The notes beneath the pieces were generated by a model. That model did no database searches. It had not been told where the DNA came from and saw only the letters and a program-made list of their open reading frames with translations. 52,149 nt of DNA from a virus: positions 1-52,149 of IMG/VR virus record IMGVR_UViG_3300013101_000013; one strand, 5' to 3'. Shown in pieces: positions 1 through 9,042 of the stretch. Made by a program: the position numbers and the translations under genes. Position 1 is the first letter of the stretch; each line of letters opens with the position of its first letter.

Positions 1-2274
1 ATAGAAATCGATCTGCCCGCCTTCATAGGGCTGGCGACCCATCATCCACCAGCGAGCCTTGCGATAGGGGATCAGCTTGTCGCCAGAGAGCTCCCTATTC
101 ACCTCACTGGGAGATTTAGTGACATCACCCCAACCAGCAAAGGTGCCAGCGAGAGCACCCGCCATTGCGCCGGACTTACCTCCGCCGATCATCCCTCGAG
201 CGATCGGGAGCAGGAATCGAGCACCATGTGAGAGGGGGCTCTCAACAGAGCCGGGCAGGAGGTCCTCGGCGTACCGAGCAGCTCCTGTCATGCCTGTTAT
301 CTCACGGACATGCTGGAGCCCTGTCCTGAGCCCCGCATACGCGTCCAGCGAGGTTTTCCACGGGCTTATGCCTGTGTACTCCTCAGCCAGGTAATCACCG
401 TAAGCAGCTGCCTCAGCCCCTATGCGAGCCCCTGCATAGACTCCGTAAATCTTACCGATGTTGCCGAGGCCACCCCACTTACCAGCAGTCGGCCTGAAGC
501 CGGCTCCCATGGTGAACGACATCAGGTCGTTCAGGCGAATGGTCTGGAAGTGTGCTGAGAGACCGAGCGCTTCGTCGACACCGGTATAGGTGACGTGGTT
601 GGGAACCCGGCGATAGGGATGGAGACTACCCAGCCCGGCTGTCGGGGTCCCAGGACGAGCGTTGGTGTGGTACCTCCGCCCAAGCTGAGCGAAGTACCTC
701 TTCTGGGGAACAGCGATGTCCTTGGGGCGGATCGTTCCGCTCTTCATGAACTCCTGGACACCGCGGGGCTTCAGGATGACTCCATGAGCCTCTTTACCGA
801 ACAGGGCCTCGAGCTCACCCCACTCGGAGGCACCCATGAGCTTGGCTACCTGGTCCCTGACGGGTCCCGCTTGGGACCCTTGAGCCATAACCGGCTCGCC
901 TTGATGGCGGCCGGTAGCCCAATCGCTCAGCTGTTCAACGAGAGTCCTGCGCTGCTGACCCCGCTTGATGTACCCGAACCCAGGTGTGGCTCCCTCCCGG
1001 AAGGGGATATAGGCACCACCACCCTTGAGAGTTTCCTTCCGCTTGATCGGATCAATCAAGAACTGTTGAAGAGCATGCTCACGCGTCTTGAACGCTGAAC
1101 CAATACCGAGTTTGTCCTGGAGAGACTCGTAAAGACCTCGAGCCCCTCCAGCTCCAGTACTGGCCTCGACACCTTGGAGCATGTGCTCCCCGATACGAGC
1201 TTCGAAGGACTGGGCTAGAAGCTGACCACCGTCCTCAGTACCGAAGAACTTGTAGCTCCTGCTGGTGGGAACCTGAGTGAACCGGCCTCTACCACCGGGC
1301 ATCTCGCTGAAGATCTTTCCAGCGATACCGAAGTGCCGTCCGCTACTGGCCAGCTTATGACCAGGACCGATCGGGAGACCAGCTCCCAGCTCGGCGAAGA
1401 ACTTACCCTCGGTGAAGGGTCGAACCAGGTTAGCTATGAAGTCTGCAGGACGAAACCCGATGATCGGGATCTGGACAGAACGGCCGATCCTCCAGGCCTT
1501 GTTCGCGAGACCCTTCGGGTTAGCCCAGCGAGAGTCAACGATCTGGCCGAACTCATCCTTATAGAGACCAGTCAGGCGGCTGCGGTCGAGGACCATGTGG
1601 TCCTGAACAAGACCTCGACTCCGAGCCTCACTTAGGACCTTGAATTGGCGTTCACCAATCTGCTTCGACAGATTGGAAGTATCGAATACATCTCCGACCG
1701 TGGCATACCGGAGACGACCTAGGGACTCATGGGTCCTGGTGTACCGCTTCGCGATATGGTGTGTAGCGATCTCTCCAGCTGAGAGGATGCCGTGCTTCGA
1801 CCCATGGACTCCTGAAGGGAACTTCCCGTACGGGCCAAGGGTGTTCTCGAACCCGATGACATGCTCGAGCTCATCGATCAGCTCGAGGTTCTTGTACTTC
1901 GTCTTGGTTACGTTAGCGAAAGCACGAGACAGGCCCTCGTGTTCAGGGAACGTACCGAGCAGGTCTCCAACGAACTGCTTAGCCGGCGCCTGGAAGGGAG
2001 AGACAGACTTCCGTCCGACCTGCCCCATGTAGTGGAGAGCAGAGCGGATGCTGTCTCGAGGAAGGATGCGGCCGCCTAGATAGGCACCGCTGGCAAGCAG
2101 CCCGACCTGAGCCAGGGTCCGATAGAAGTTCCCCTTGGAGTGGAGATCCTGGTAGGCCTTGAGGGCTTCCCGGGTATCACGGTCACCGGGGTCCCTTGTG
2201 GAGTAGGTCCGCTGACCGTAGTACGACTCCCGAAACCAGTCCGTATTTCGGTCGTACGGGTCACGACGAGCCAT
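1..2274 (-). CDS. Long virion protein in tape-measure position (partial)
   Basis: An open frame starting with ATG at 2274 runs off the left edge without a stop, giving at least 758 residues. The start lies 4 nt after the preceding stop and has a GGGGGA ribosome-binding site. The visible part is basic and rich in Gly, Arg and aromatic residues, with a hydrophobic patch near residue 55 and a Gly/Ala-rich hydrophobic stretch around residues 690-720. In contractile- and flexible-tailed phages the long gene directly after the tail assembly chaperones is normally the tape measure protein, and that position is the main argument here. The sequence lacks the long regular coiled coil of a typical tape measure, so an internal virion or ejected protein is an alternative. 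Position-based inference only. Confidence 0.5.
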   Translation of the reverse strand, partial: MARRDPYDRNTDWFRESYYGQRTYSTRDPGDRDTREALKAYQDLHSKGNFYRTLAQVGLLASGAYLGGRILPRDSIRSALHYMGQVGRKSVSPFQAPAKQFVGDLLGTFPEHEGLSRAFANVTKTKYKNLELIDELEHVIGFENTLGPYGKFPSGVHGSKHGILSAGEIATHHIAKRYTRTHESLGRLRYATVGDVFDTSNLSKQIGERQFKVLSEARSRGLVQDHMVLDRSRLTGLYKDEFGQIVDSRWANPKGLANKAWRIGRSVQIPIIGFRPADFIANLVRPFTEGKFFAELGAGLPIGPGHKLASSGRHFGIAGKIFSEMPGGRGRFTQVPTSRSYKFFGTEDGGQLLAQSFEARIGEHMLQGVEASTGAGGARGLYESLQDKLGIGSAFKTREHALQQFLIDPIKRKETLKGGGAYIPFREGATPGFGYIKRGQQRRTLVEQLSDWATGRHQGEPVMAQGSQAGPVRDQVAKLMGASEWGELEALFGKEAHGVILKPRGVQEFMKSGTIRPKDIAVPQKRYFAQLGRRYHTNARPGTPTAGLGSLHPYRRVPNHVTYTGVDEALGLSAHFQTIRLNDLMSFTMGAGFRPTAGKWGGLGNIGKIYGVYAGARIGAEAAAYGDYLAEEYTGISPWKTSLDAYAGLRTGLQHVREITGMTGAARYAEDLLPGSVESPLSHGARFLLPIARGMIGGGKSGAMAGALAGTFAGWGDVTKSPSEVNRELSGDKLIPYRKARWWMMGRQPYEGGQIDFY

Positions 2275-2278
2275 CTAG

Positions 2279-3007
2279 CTATCCCCCGGGTGTGTTGAAC
2301 TCTCGGATCATCTTGTTGAGCGCGCTCGGATCACTGAAGTTTACAGCGCTCCGGTCACTCAAGATCTCTTCCTTCGAGCGTTCTCCCATAGCCATGGCTG
2401 CAGCACGGGGGTCGACACGAGCACCGGCGGGAACCGGGATGTCTCGACTGACCCCTCCGCGGCTCTGCTGCTTGCCACCGTTCTCCTTCACCCACGCCTC
2501 GTTGTCGAGGTAGTACTGGAAGGGGAAAGGTGTGCCCTTGGCGAACTCCGCGATACGCAGGTGTTTCGCCAGCTCAGGGGCGGTCATCTCATAGACCTCC
2601 TCTGGCTTGAAGTTCAGGACAGAACAGATGAAAGCCGTGACTCCGCCATGGAAGGTCTCGAGGTACTCCCCGGCCTCTTCCATAATGGGAACCAGATCTT
2701 CATCACCCCACCCTGAACTCGAGCAGATGCTCTCGTAGGCACAGTGGGCCGCTCCCGCGGACCACTGATCCAGCTCATCAGGAGCAGGATGGAGTAGGGC
2801 GAGCCGGAGAGTACCCTCCGTGTGGAGGATCTCATCCGGCTCACCATCCAACATGTCGGCCTCTCGCTTCGTGAGTCCGCGGTAGATGATGAACTTCTCT
2901 CCATCATCATCCTGGATAGTGGTGAAGAAGACCCGCTTATAGGTCTCCTTCCACTCCCGCACCTTCAGCTGAAGGTCCACAGACATCCCGAGGAGAGGGC
3001 TGATCAC
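2279..3007 (-). CDS. Tail assembly chaperone-like protein, second copy
   Basis: A 242-residue acidic protein with a GTG start that overlaps the upstream stop as GTGA. Around residues 12-75 it shows a pattern seen in tail assembly chaperones: a Trp-Lys-rich start, a short strand, then IIYRGLT followed by an R-E pair, and a later Leu-rich strand ending in HP. The neighbour upstream carries the same pattern (WYVYRSLGRHEF), so the two look like distant paralogs. Such proteins normally bind the tape measure protein during tail assembly as a G/GT pair made by ribosomal slippage; here they are separate, translationally coupled genes. The C-terminal third is disordered-looking and Arg/Ala/Ser-rich. 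The function is inferred from position and weak similarity. Confidence 0.5.
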   Translation of the reverse strand: MISPLLGMSVDLQLKVREWKETYKRVFFTTIQDDDGEKFIIYRGLTKREADMLDGEPDEILHTEGTLRLALLHPAPDELDQWSAGAAHCAYESICSSSGWGDEDLVPIMEEAGEYLETFHGGVTAFICSVLNFKPEEVYEMTAPELAKHLRIAEFAKGTPFPFQYYLDNEAWVKENGGKQQSRGGVSRDIPVPAGARVDPRAAAMAMGERSKEEILSDRSAVNFSDPSALNKMIREFNTPGG

Positions 3008-3513
3008 AGCGAGATCGGCTCCGAAGTCTGTTCGAAGTTCGAACGTGCCATGACACCGTCATGCAGGAGCTTCGGGACACCAGCCTCGCCCTCGTTGATC
3101 GAGCCGGCAGACAGGCGAGGGTAGACCGAACCGATCACAGAGACCTTCTCTTCGAGCCAGGCCTGACTCTCAGCGTTCAGCACCGCCGGATTCAGTTGCT
3201 GACCGGCTTTGGCGGCAGCCTCAGCCTTCTTAGAGATGCGGTCAGTGGCTTCCTTCACGATTGCCTTGAACTCGTGACGACCGAGGGACCGGTAGACATA
3301 CCAGTCACCGTTGGCCTCGATGAGACCGATGCGCCGGGGCTTCACGGCATCAAGAATCGCCGGGAGTTTCATGACGATGTCCTCGGGAACACCGGCCATG
3401 CGGAGCTCACCAACAGTGAACTTCGTGCCGGCCAAAGGGGTGTCGTCGGTCAGGACGGGAGCTACCGGGGCAGCTTCAGCAGCCTCCGGCGTAGCGAGCA
3501 TTTCTTCGGGCAT
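3004..3513 (-). CDS. Tail assembly chaperone-like protein
   Basis: A 169-residue protein with ATG start and a strong GGAGGAACC ribosome-binding site. After an Ala/Pro-rich acidic N-terminus it has WYVYRSLGRHEFK near residue 72, a Lys/Ala-rich helix, and EAWLEEK-type and VYPRLS motifs. Together these resemble gpG-like tail assembly chaperones, which coat the tape measure before tube polymerisation. It sits between the tail tube paralogs and the long protein at the left edge, as expected for this function. Its stop codon overlaps the start of the next gene by 4 nt. The similarity was judged by eye; a profile search would settle it. Confidence 0.5.
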   Translation of the reverse strand: MPEEMLATPEAAEAAPVAPVLTDDTPLAGTKFTVGELRMAGVPEDIVMKLPAILDAVKPRRIGLIEANGDWYVYRSLGRHEFKAIVKEATDRISKKAEAAAKAGQQLNPAVLNAESQAWLEEKVSVIGSVYPRLSAGSINEGEAGVPKLLHDGVMARSNFEQTSEPISL

Positions 3514-3523
3514 GGTTCCTCCA

Positions 3524-4366
3524 TCAACTCAGATAATCACTCACCGTCTTCAACGGGACGGATGAGCTGAATGCTTTCGGAGTTCTACCATACTCCTTGA
3601 CCGTCCCCTCATGGGGATCCACAACCCATTGGTCGAGGCGACGAGCGATGAAAGGGTAGGACTCGAAGATGGCAGCACCTGAGACAGACCCTCGGGCGCC
3701 ATGGGCGCTCGAGGTGATGTGCTTAGACATGCCTGTGATGTAGCAGTCCTTCAGGATGTCCACCTTCATGGGTCCACTGGCATCACCGTACGCAACCTGG
3801 ATCTCGAAATTCCCCCCTCGAGAGGGAGCTAAGACAGGGTTCTCGATCGGTCCCTCAGGAATGTGGTCCCCGACAGCAGCACGAGCCAGCTTAGAGACCT
3901 CCTGAAAGTTCCCATTACTGAGGGATAGAGCGAGGATCTGCAGACGAGCATTGGGATCATCGGTAGCCCGAAGAGCCTGAAGGGTGACCTTCAGCTGATC
4001 CCTGTTCATCTTTTGATAAGGGATCAGGTGAGGGGAGCTCGCTCTCTCTGCAATGTTCGACTCCGGGACTCCAAACCGGTTTCCGACCTTATTGATAATC
4101 CGATCAATAGTGCCGGCCGTGGCTTTGGTCCGGTGGTAGTTCTTGATGGCTTCAGCTAGATAACCCGGGTACCTGAAGTTGATCATCAGGGTTCCGGTTA
4201 CCAGGATCTTGCCGTCGGCAACCTGGGAGAACTCCGACTGGTTGTAGCTGTACAGGGGAACTCGAGGATGCTGAACCTCGAAGTGGACACCATAAGCATC
4301 ATCGATGTGATACCCGCCAATGAAGACCGTGGTCTGTGCAGGTGTCGGGTAGTGATTAATATCCAC
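3524..4366 (-). CDS. Tail tube-like protein, third paralog
   Basis: A 280-residue protein with GTG start 2 nt after the previous stop. Residues 10-75 follow the same plan as the two genes upstream: a beta strand, a VPLYSYNQ segment matching APLYTMGS of the tube protein, a loop, and a strand with GTLMINF matching GSLIFLTF. A helical insertion of about 80 residues near the middle is not present in the tube protein. The C-terminal half again matches the tube plan, with a GDASGPMKVDIL strand, CYITGMS and FESYPFIARR. Possible roles are tail initiator, baseplate-proximal tube cap or hub component. It belongs to the sheath-tube block and was probably formed by duplication of the tube gene. Confidence 0.55.
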   Translation of the reverse strand: MDINHYPTPAQTTVFIGGYHIDDAYGVHFEVQHPRVPLYSYNQSEFSQVADGKILVTGTLMINFRYPGYLAEAIKNYHRTKATAGTIDRIINKVGNRFGVPESNIAERASSPHLIPYQKMNRDQLKVTLQALRATDDPNARLQILALSLSNGNFQEVSKLARAAVGDHIPEGPIENPVLAPSRGGNFEIQVAYGDASGPMKVDILKDCYITGMSKHITSSAHGARGSVSGAAIFESYPFIARRLDQWVVDPHEGTVKEYGRTPKAFSSSVPLKTVSDYLS

Positions 4367-4368
4367 GA

Positions 4369-5163
4369 CTAGAGCTCGCTAAGTCTGTCGAATCGACCCG
4401 GCATGCCAATGATGTCATCGATGATCTTCGCATCCCGCTCTGCCTCATCCACACCATCCCTGATGAACCCAGGCATCTTGTTCCTGGGTACCTTGCTCAG
4501 GATGGCCTTGGAAGCGGGAGGATCGTTCGGCATCGTACTCACAGCGTTGCGACGCTGGAGGAATGCGATCGGATCGTCGACGAACGGGTAGTAGTGCTCA
4601 GCCACATAGCTGTAGGTCGACTCCATGAAGATGTCGTCCACGGACATGGTCTGCCCGAAGTTCGTTAGGTGGATGTTCACCAGGACTGCAGACGCGACGC
4701 CTCCATACTCGTTCTCCGCGATCGCGGTGATGGAGAAGGGAGGTATCTGGTCTACAAAGAACGGGGCGTTCATAGAGATCTCACTACCGCTCCGTCGATA
4801 GAACTCGGCCATGACATCCCTGTTGAGGATGGAGAAGACAAGGGTGCCAGCGATCGTCCGGGCACCACGCGTGTATGTGTAAGCGTGAGACTCCCCCAGG
4901 CGCCGCACAGGGAACACGTTCCGGTGGGATGACACCGTGATGGTCTGCAGCTCAGCGAAGACCTTATAGGTCGTCGGGGACGCCTGGGCAGAGAGTCTGT
5001 GAGCGACCTTCTCCTCCGGCGTCATCGGCATGAACATGATGCACTGCAGGTCCGAACCCGAGAACGAGTTGTTGTAGGTGATCAACTCCTTATTAAACGG
5101 ATCATCCGTCTGGATCTTGGGAGCTGCAGGGAACTCGGAGTTCGTGAAGGGGTCGTTGATCAT
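4369..5163 (-). CDS. Tail tube-like protein, second paralog
   Basis: A 264-residue protein clearly related to the tube gene upstream. Shared landmarks are NSFSGSDLQCIMF against NSFSGADMQVMMG, a TYTRGARTIAGTLVF segment against FSRGKRGIAGSLIF, PPFSITAIAENEYG against RPFKIVVYAANEYG, and MSVDDIFMES against MSVDDITTDE. The ATG lies 7 nt beyond the stem of a strong terminator and has no visible ribosome-binding site, which suggests expression far below that of the tube. A minor, baseplate-proximal or cap version of the tube subunit is a reasonable reading. The paralogy is seen directly; the role is inferred. Confidence 0.65.
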   Translation of the reverse strand: MINDPFTNSEFPAAPKIQTDDPFNKELITYNNSFSGSDLQCIMFMPMTPEEKVAHRLSAQASPTTYKVFAELQTITVSSHRNVFPVRRLGESHAYTYTRGARTIAGTLVFSILNRDVMAEFYRRSGSEISMNAPFFVDQIPPFSITAIAENEYGGVASAVLVNIHLTNFGQTMSVDDIFMESTYSYVAEHYYPFVDDPIAFLQRRNAVSTMPNDPPASKAILSKVPRNKMPGFIRDGVDEAERDAKIIDDIIGMPGRFDRLSEL

Positions 5164-5170
5164 ATTAAGA

Positions 5171-5192
5171 GCGGGCCCCCGAAGGGGCCCGC
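5171..5192 (-). terminator. Intrinsic terminator with UUCG loop after tube gene
   Basis: On the minus-strand RNA a perfect 9-bp GC-only stem (GCGGGCCCC with GGGGCCCGC) closes a UUCG tetraloop and is followed by UCUUAAU. It lies 7 bases beyond the stop of the tail tube gene. It probably limits transcription into the tube paralogs, so that sheath and tube are made in excess. Confidence 0.85.
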
Positions 5193-5199
5193 GGATTGG

Positions 5200-5901
5200 T
5201 TAGAGGCCACCATGCGGACGCGGGCGAGACACACCGTCGGCCGGAAGGACGACTTCCACGCCGTCGAAGTCCACGTAGCGCTGGTCATGCCAGAACTCGA
5301 TAGACGTCGCGACGAAGGTGCAGGACTCGTCCGTGGTGATGTCGTCAACCGACATACCCGAACCGCAGTTCATGATCTCAACGTTGTGGACTTTCAGCTT
5401 AGCGCTGTGGCCGTACTCATTCGCCGCGTAAACGACGATCTTGAACGGCCTGATCTGATCGTGGTACTGGGGGAGAGCAACGATCTTGTCGGTGCGGAGT
5501 ACGTTGCCGGCGACATCGCCAGCACGCACGGATCCGACCGAACCAGTCGCAGTCTCACCATCCACCTGAAGGCCCTTGAACACTGCCTGTGCCCCCGGGG
5601 TGCGATCGGACTCGCGGACCTCGTACTCCCAGCCCATGTACGTGCCGCCTCGAGTACGCCGCATGGCGTTGAGGAGAGCGGAACGATCGAAGGTCAGGAA
5701 GATGAGAGAGCCAGCGATACCTCGCTTGCCTCGGGAGAACGCCCGCGGGTCGGAAGAGCCCATCGTGTAGAGAGGCGCCTTCTCGCGGGTGACGGTGTAA
5801 GAGAGACCCTGCAGCTCGCCGATGATTTCGGTGCCCATCATGACCTGCATGTCGGCGCCGGAGAACGAGTTGAAGGTCTGGCTATAGCTTGCGAGAGCCA
5901 T
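5200..5901 (-). CDS. Tail tube protein
   Basis: A 233-residue protein directly after the sheath gene, with an AAAGGAC ribosome-binding site 5 nt before its ATG. It has the beta-rich pattern of contractile-tail tube subunits: NSFSGADMQVMMGTEIIGE at the N-terminus, then LYTMGSSDPRAFSRGKRG and GSLIFLTFDRSALL, and a C-terminal part with RPFKIVVYAANEYG and SGMSVDDITTDESCTFVATSIEF. The subunit would stack as hexameric rings inside the sheath to form the DNA channel. The sheath-tube order and the terminator that follows fit a pair of abundant structural genes. Two diverged copies follow downstream. Confidence 0.8.
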   Translation of the reverse strand: MALASYSQTFNSFSGADMQVMMGTEIIGELQGLSYTVTREKAPLYTMGSSDPRAFSRGKRGIAGSLIFLTFDRSALLNAMRRTRGGTYMGWEYEVRESDRTPGAQAVFKGLQVDGETATGSVGSVRAGDVAGNVLRTDKIVALPQYHDQIRPFKIVVYAANEYGHSAKLKVHNVEIMNCGSGMSVDDITTDESCTFVATSIEFWHDQRYVDFDGVEVVLPADGVSRPRPHGGL

Positions 5902-5911
5902 GGTTAGTCCT

Positions 5912-7357
5912 TTACTCCTTGGCGAGCGAGGTCACGACCCGCACCGTACGCAGCTCGAAAGCCGGCACAAGCGTCAGATCGATCTGAGCCTCACCCAAGA
6001 CCTGCATGTCGGGTGTAGTGAGGATTACGAAGTCCGCACGGCGCAGAGCGCCTTCCGCCTTGAGGCGGTTCATGGACGACTGGATAGCACCCTCCATCGC
6101 CGACATGCGAAGCGGCGAGATGGGTCCACCAATGAATTCCTCTGCCGCAAGACGGACGAGGTCCATCGCGGCATGCGTGATGCGAACAGTCGTCAGGTTC
6201 ACGAAGTCCGAGCGGGTGTACTTACTGGCGTTATACGCCGCAGTAGTAGCCGCTGCGACCACATAGCCCTTCGGCCGGTCCAACGCCGTGACGTACCGGT
6301 ACTCCATGAGTTCCTCCGCCAGTCCGGCAGCCATCTGCCGGCCCGCGAAGACACCACCCATGATCCGATTGGTCGGAGCGAAGTGAGGGTCGAGAGTCGT
6401 GATCAGCCCCGCGTAGGACGCGGCGCCATTCGTGTTCATGTCGCTGTTGCCTTCTTGACCGACCCTGACCGCGAGTCGTGCAACATCGGGATGCCGGACT
6501 CGAGCTGCCATGGCCACGATGGAAATGAACTGGCCACCATCAACGTTGTTTCCGAGGAAATCCGTTGCGGTGGAACCAGACGTATCCTTCGCGTACAGGT
6601 CATAGCTCGAACTGACAACACCAGGAGAAGTCTCAGCTGCGCCGTTCAGGAAGCCGGAGAGCAGAGTCTCCGAGGAGTGATCAACGAGCACTCCCGAGTC
6701 CTCGGACAGGTGGTCTACCCATTCGCGGACGTACGCAACCTTCGGTTCGTTGAAACTCTGCTCGGCGCGGTTCGTGGGAACATCAGCGTCCCACGACTCC
6801 TCGTCGGCAACCTGCATCATCGGCTTGACGCCGAGGACACCGATAGCGGTGTTGCCCTGCTTGTTGGCCTGATAAAGCTTATCGGCCAGCAGGTAATGGA
6901 AACCCTTCCGGGCGGCACCGCTGTAGGCAGAGGTACCAGTGACGTCTTCGTCCACATAGGCGCCAGCCAAGTGAACGATGTCGACAGGAACGAGCTTCAG
7001 AATGTCCAGCGCCTCTTCAAGATCGTCGAAGCGATCGATGACCGGGTAAAGAAGGGGATCCTCACCCGAGACCGATGCGATCCGCATGATCTCGATGTTG
7101 CGCGCGCCTGCTGCTATTGCCTCGGCCACAGCGAGCGTGAGCTCGGACGGCGTACCGTCGTTGTGGTCGAGAGCCGAAGCAATGAGCTTAGCGTCCATCA
7201 ACTGGACAGGCTCATTGATCGGCAGCAAGGCGTTCGTGGTCGTTCCCACAATTGTGAGCTTAGTCCCCGAGACAACCGGCGAAATACGCAGGCCACCGTC
7301 GTTGACTGTAACGTCAAGGCCGGGAAGGTTGTAGTCGGCAGTCTTCGAGACAGCCAT
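5912..7357 (-). CDS. Contractile tail sheath protein
   Basis: A 481-residue tail sheath protein, the strongest evidence for a contractile tail. It starts with an N-terminal segment ending in LPGLDVTVND, followed by a first beta domain and a long middle domain with insertions. The C-terminal part has the features of phage sheath proteins: an Arg-Pro-Lys-Gly segment (LDRPKGYVVAA), VNLTTVRITHAAMD, a helix with FIGGPISPLRMSAMEGAI, and a final mixed strand with TLVPAFELRTVRVV. Sheath subunits assemble around the tube and contract on host contact. The length is typical. The tube gene follows 10 nt downstream, giving the usual sheath-tube pair. Confidence 0.92.
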   Translation of the reverse strand: MAVSKTADYNLPGLDVTVNDGGLRISPVVSGTKLTIVGTTTNALLPINEPVQLMDAKLIASALDHNDGTPSELTLAVAEAIAAGARNIEIMRIASVSGEDPLLYPVIDRFDDLEEALDILKLVPVDIVHLAGAYVDEDVTGTSAYSGAARKGFHYLLADKLYQANKQGNTAIGVLGVKPMMQVADEESWDADVPTNRAEQSFNEPKVAYVREWVDHLSEDSGVLVDHSSETLLSGFLNGAAETSPGVVSSSYDLYAKDTSGSTATDFLGNNVDGGQFISIVAMAARVRHPDVARLAVRVGQEGNSDMNTNGAASYAGLITTLDPHFAPTNRIMGGVFAGRQMAAGLAEELMEYRYVTALDRPKGYVVAAATTAAYNASKYTRSDFVNLTTVRITHAAMDLVRLAAEEFIGGPISPLRMSAMEGAIQSSMNRLKAEGALRRADFVILTTPDMQVLGEAQIDLTLVPAFELRTVRVVTSLAKE

Positions 7358-7368
7358 GGATTACCTCC

Positions 7369-8568
7369 CTAGGTATCAGAGAACGATTCGTAATAGCTTC
7401 GGGTGTCCGCCACATCAATCGTGCCACCTAGCCAATTCCCACTCTCATCATGGAATTGGTCCCACTGGGAGACCCACGGGCCGCCACCCGTTTCCGCGCT
7501 CGAAGGAATAGGTCCAGGTGCATGACGCAGCTTCGCCTGAATCCGGAGTGAGGTTACGTTCCTCACCCTGACCGGATTAACCAGGTTGATCCGGAAGTAG
7601 TACTGGAGGCTTCGCCGAGGCACCCCGTCGCGAAAACTCTGCGTAAGCAGGTCAGCACGACGATGCCAGTAACGGACCTCCGAGACACCATTCCTTTTCA
7701 ACACCCACGTGTAGAGATTCATAAAGGTCTGCATCCAATCCGCCAACCGTTCCGCCTCAGCGTGGAGGGGGGACCAGCAGTCGAACTGGATGATGTTTTC
7801 AAACCACTGCCATTGCAGCTCGAGAGAATAGGCCTTGGGGTCAAAGGGATCAGGGGCGTACCCCATGATCTTGGGCTTCGACAACTTAGCCGGATCAAAC
7901 TCTCGCTTTCCGATAGTACCCGGCTCCTGGCGTACCAGCAAAGAGGTCACTGTCGGAGGGAGAGAGTCTCCTGATGTTATTGATTCATCCTGATTCGCCG
8001 TGGGAGGCGAAGCAGCATTAGCTTCTGATTCAGGCCATGAGACATGGAAGTCCACAACCTTGTTAGCCGGCTGTACCCACTCGAGACGATCCCATCTGCC
8101 GGGTAGGTCTCCGGTTCCCTGGCCAGGAGCGGAGAGCCCTTCATTGAGAAGCACAGACCCCGTGAACATCTTGTGCTTATCGATCCCTACGTTCTTGACC
8201 GTATAGACCTCTCGGGTCTCGGTGTTCCGTAGACGCCAGTTGAGCTCCGGGGTCACGAACATAAAAGGGAAGTACAGCAGATACGGGTTCCGATCGGAAG
8301 GACGCCACTCCATCTGATGGAGCATGATCAGATCCCGGAGCATGTAGAGGATGTCCTTGATAGGACGGACCTCTCGGCTCGGAGGAGCATCACCTCTCAG
8401 CAGAGAGTCGTCGAAGTCGCTGGAGCTCCGAACATGCTGGCCAGAAGTAAAGACCTGGCGTCGGTTGTCGAAGCTAAGAGGGAAACTCTCATCTTGCCGC
8501 GGCAGCCGGCGGTTATCGCCCCACTCCGGTTCATTGGGATTAGAGATGGGTGCTGAGGGATCAACCAT
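7369..8568 (-). CDS. Putative neck or tail-terminator protein
   Basis: A 399-residue protein directly before the sheath gene. The central-to-C-terminal part (about residues 235-330) has FENIIQFDCWSP, helices with AEAERLADWMQTFM, and SLQYYFRINLVNPV. This alternation of a strand, helices and a strand pair resembles tail-terminator or completion proteins that cap the tube and join it to the head. The N-terminal 60 residues are polar and probably unstructured, and a Pro/Ser-rich linker lies near residues 190-220. It overlaps the preceding gene by 8 nt. The assignment rests on gene order and a loose secondary-structure likeness. Confidence 0.35.
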   Translation of the reverse strand: MVDPSAPISNPNEPEWGDNRRLPRQDESFPLSFDNRRQVFTSGQHVRSSSDFDDSLLRGDAPPSREVRPIKDILYMLRDLIMLHQMEWRPSDRNPYLLYFPFMFVTPELNWRLRNTETREVYTVKNVGIDKHKMFTGSVLLNEGLSAPGQGTGDLPGRWDRLEWVQPANKVVDFHVSWPESEANAASPPTANQDESITSGDSLPPTVTSLLVRQEPGTIGKREFDPAKLSKPKIMGYAPDPFDPKAYSLELQWQWFENIIQFDCWSPLHAEAERLADWMQTFMNLYTWVLKRNGVSEVRYWHRRADLLTQSFRDGVPRRSLQYYFRINLVNPVRVRNVTSLRIQAKLRHAPGPIPSSAETGGGPWVSQWDQFHDESGNWLGGTIDVADTRSYYESFSDT

Positions 8569-9040
8569 GACCGCCGACCTGGCTCTCCTCTACCCGACAA
8601 CGGAAGTAGGCGATTCTGCCCAGCTCCATGCGCATCTCGTCAACATCCATCAAGTTATAGTACCGAACGATCTGATACGGAACGACGGGGTTGGCCTGCT
8701 TCAGGTCTGTGTCTTCGGTTTGTGCGATCTCGAGAACCCAGTCCTGACGCGTCGGCTTTGCCTTGGACTGGATATAGAAGAAGTGACCAGGGACAGCGAC
8801 CGACCCGAGCTTGGACCTCTTCTCGAAACCGGGCACTACGACCCTCTTGATCATCTTGAGAAGGTGATCGGAGTAGGGCCGACCGTCTGTCAGCTCCTGG
8901 ATAGCAGCTCGAGAGGACTCTTCGAAGTACGCGTCGTAGCTAGCCGACTTTGAGATATCTCTCTCGAACCGACGAAGGACACACCAGTGACCCCATTTGG
9001 CCAACATCTGTTCGAAGGAGAGACGTTCATTCAGGCTCAT
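8561..9040 (-). CDS. Hypothetical connector-region protein
   Basis: A 159-residue protein, if the ATG at 9040 is used; an in-frame ATG at 9049 adds three residues and cannot be excluded. It is helical at the N-terminus (MSLNERLSFEQMLAKWG) and then beta-rich, with VPGHFFYIQSKAKPTRQDWVLEI. No family is recognised. Its place between the repeat fibre gene and the sheath block suggests a neck or completion protein. The C-terminal end overlaps the next gene by 8 nt. Confidence 0.55.
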   Translation of the reverse strand: MSLNERLSFEQMLAKWGHWCVLRRFERDISKSASYDAYFEESSRAAIQELTDGRPYSDHLLKMIKRVVVPGFEKRSKLGSVAVPGHFFYIQSKAKPTRQDWVLEIAQTEDTDLKQANPVVPYQIVRYYNLMDVDEMRMELGRIAYFRCRVEESQVGGHG

Positions 9041-9042
9041 AG

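Noticed and set aside
595-1098. 167-residue plus-strand frame near the left edge
   Set aside because: It lies antisense to the long continuous minus-strand frame from 2274 to 1, which has a good start and fits the operon.
5900-7372. 490-residue plus-strand open frame opposite the sheath gene
   Set aside because: It mirrors the sheath gene, shows no protein-like composition (Arg/His/Val-rich) and lacks a ribosome-binding site; the sheath frame has clear family motifs.
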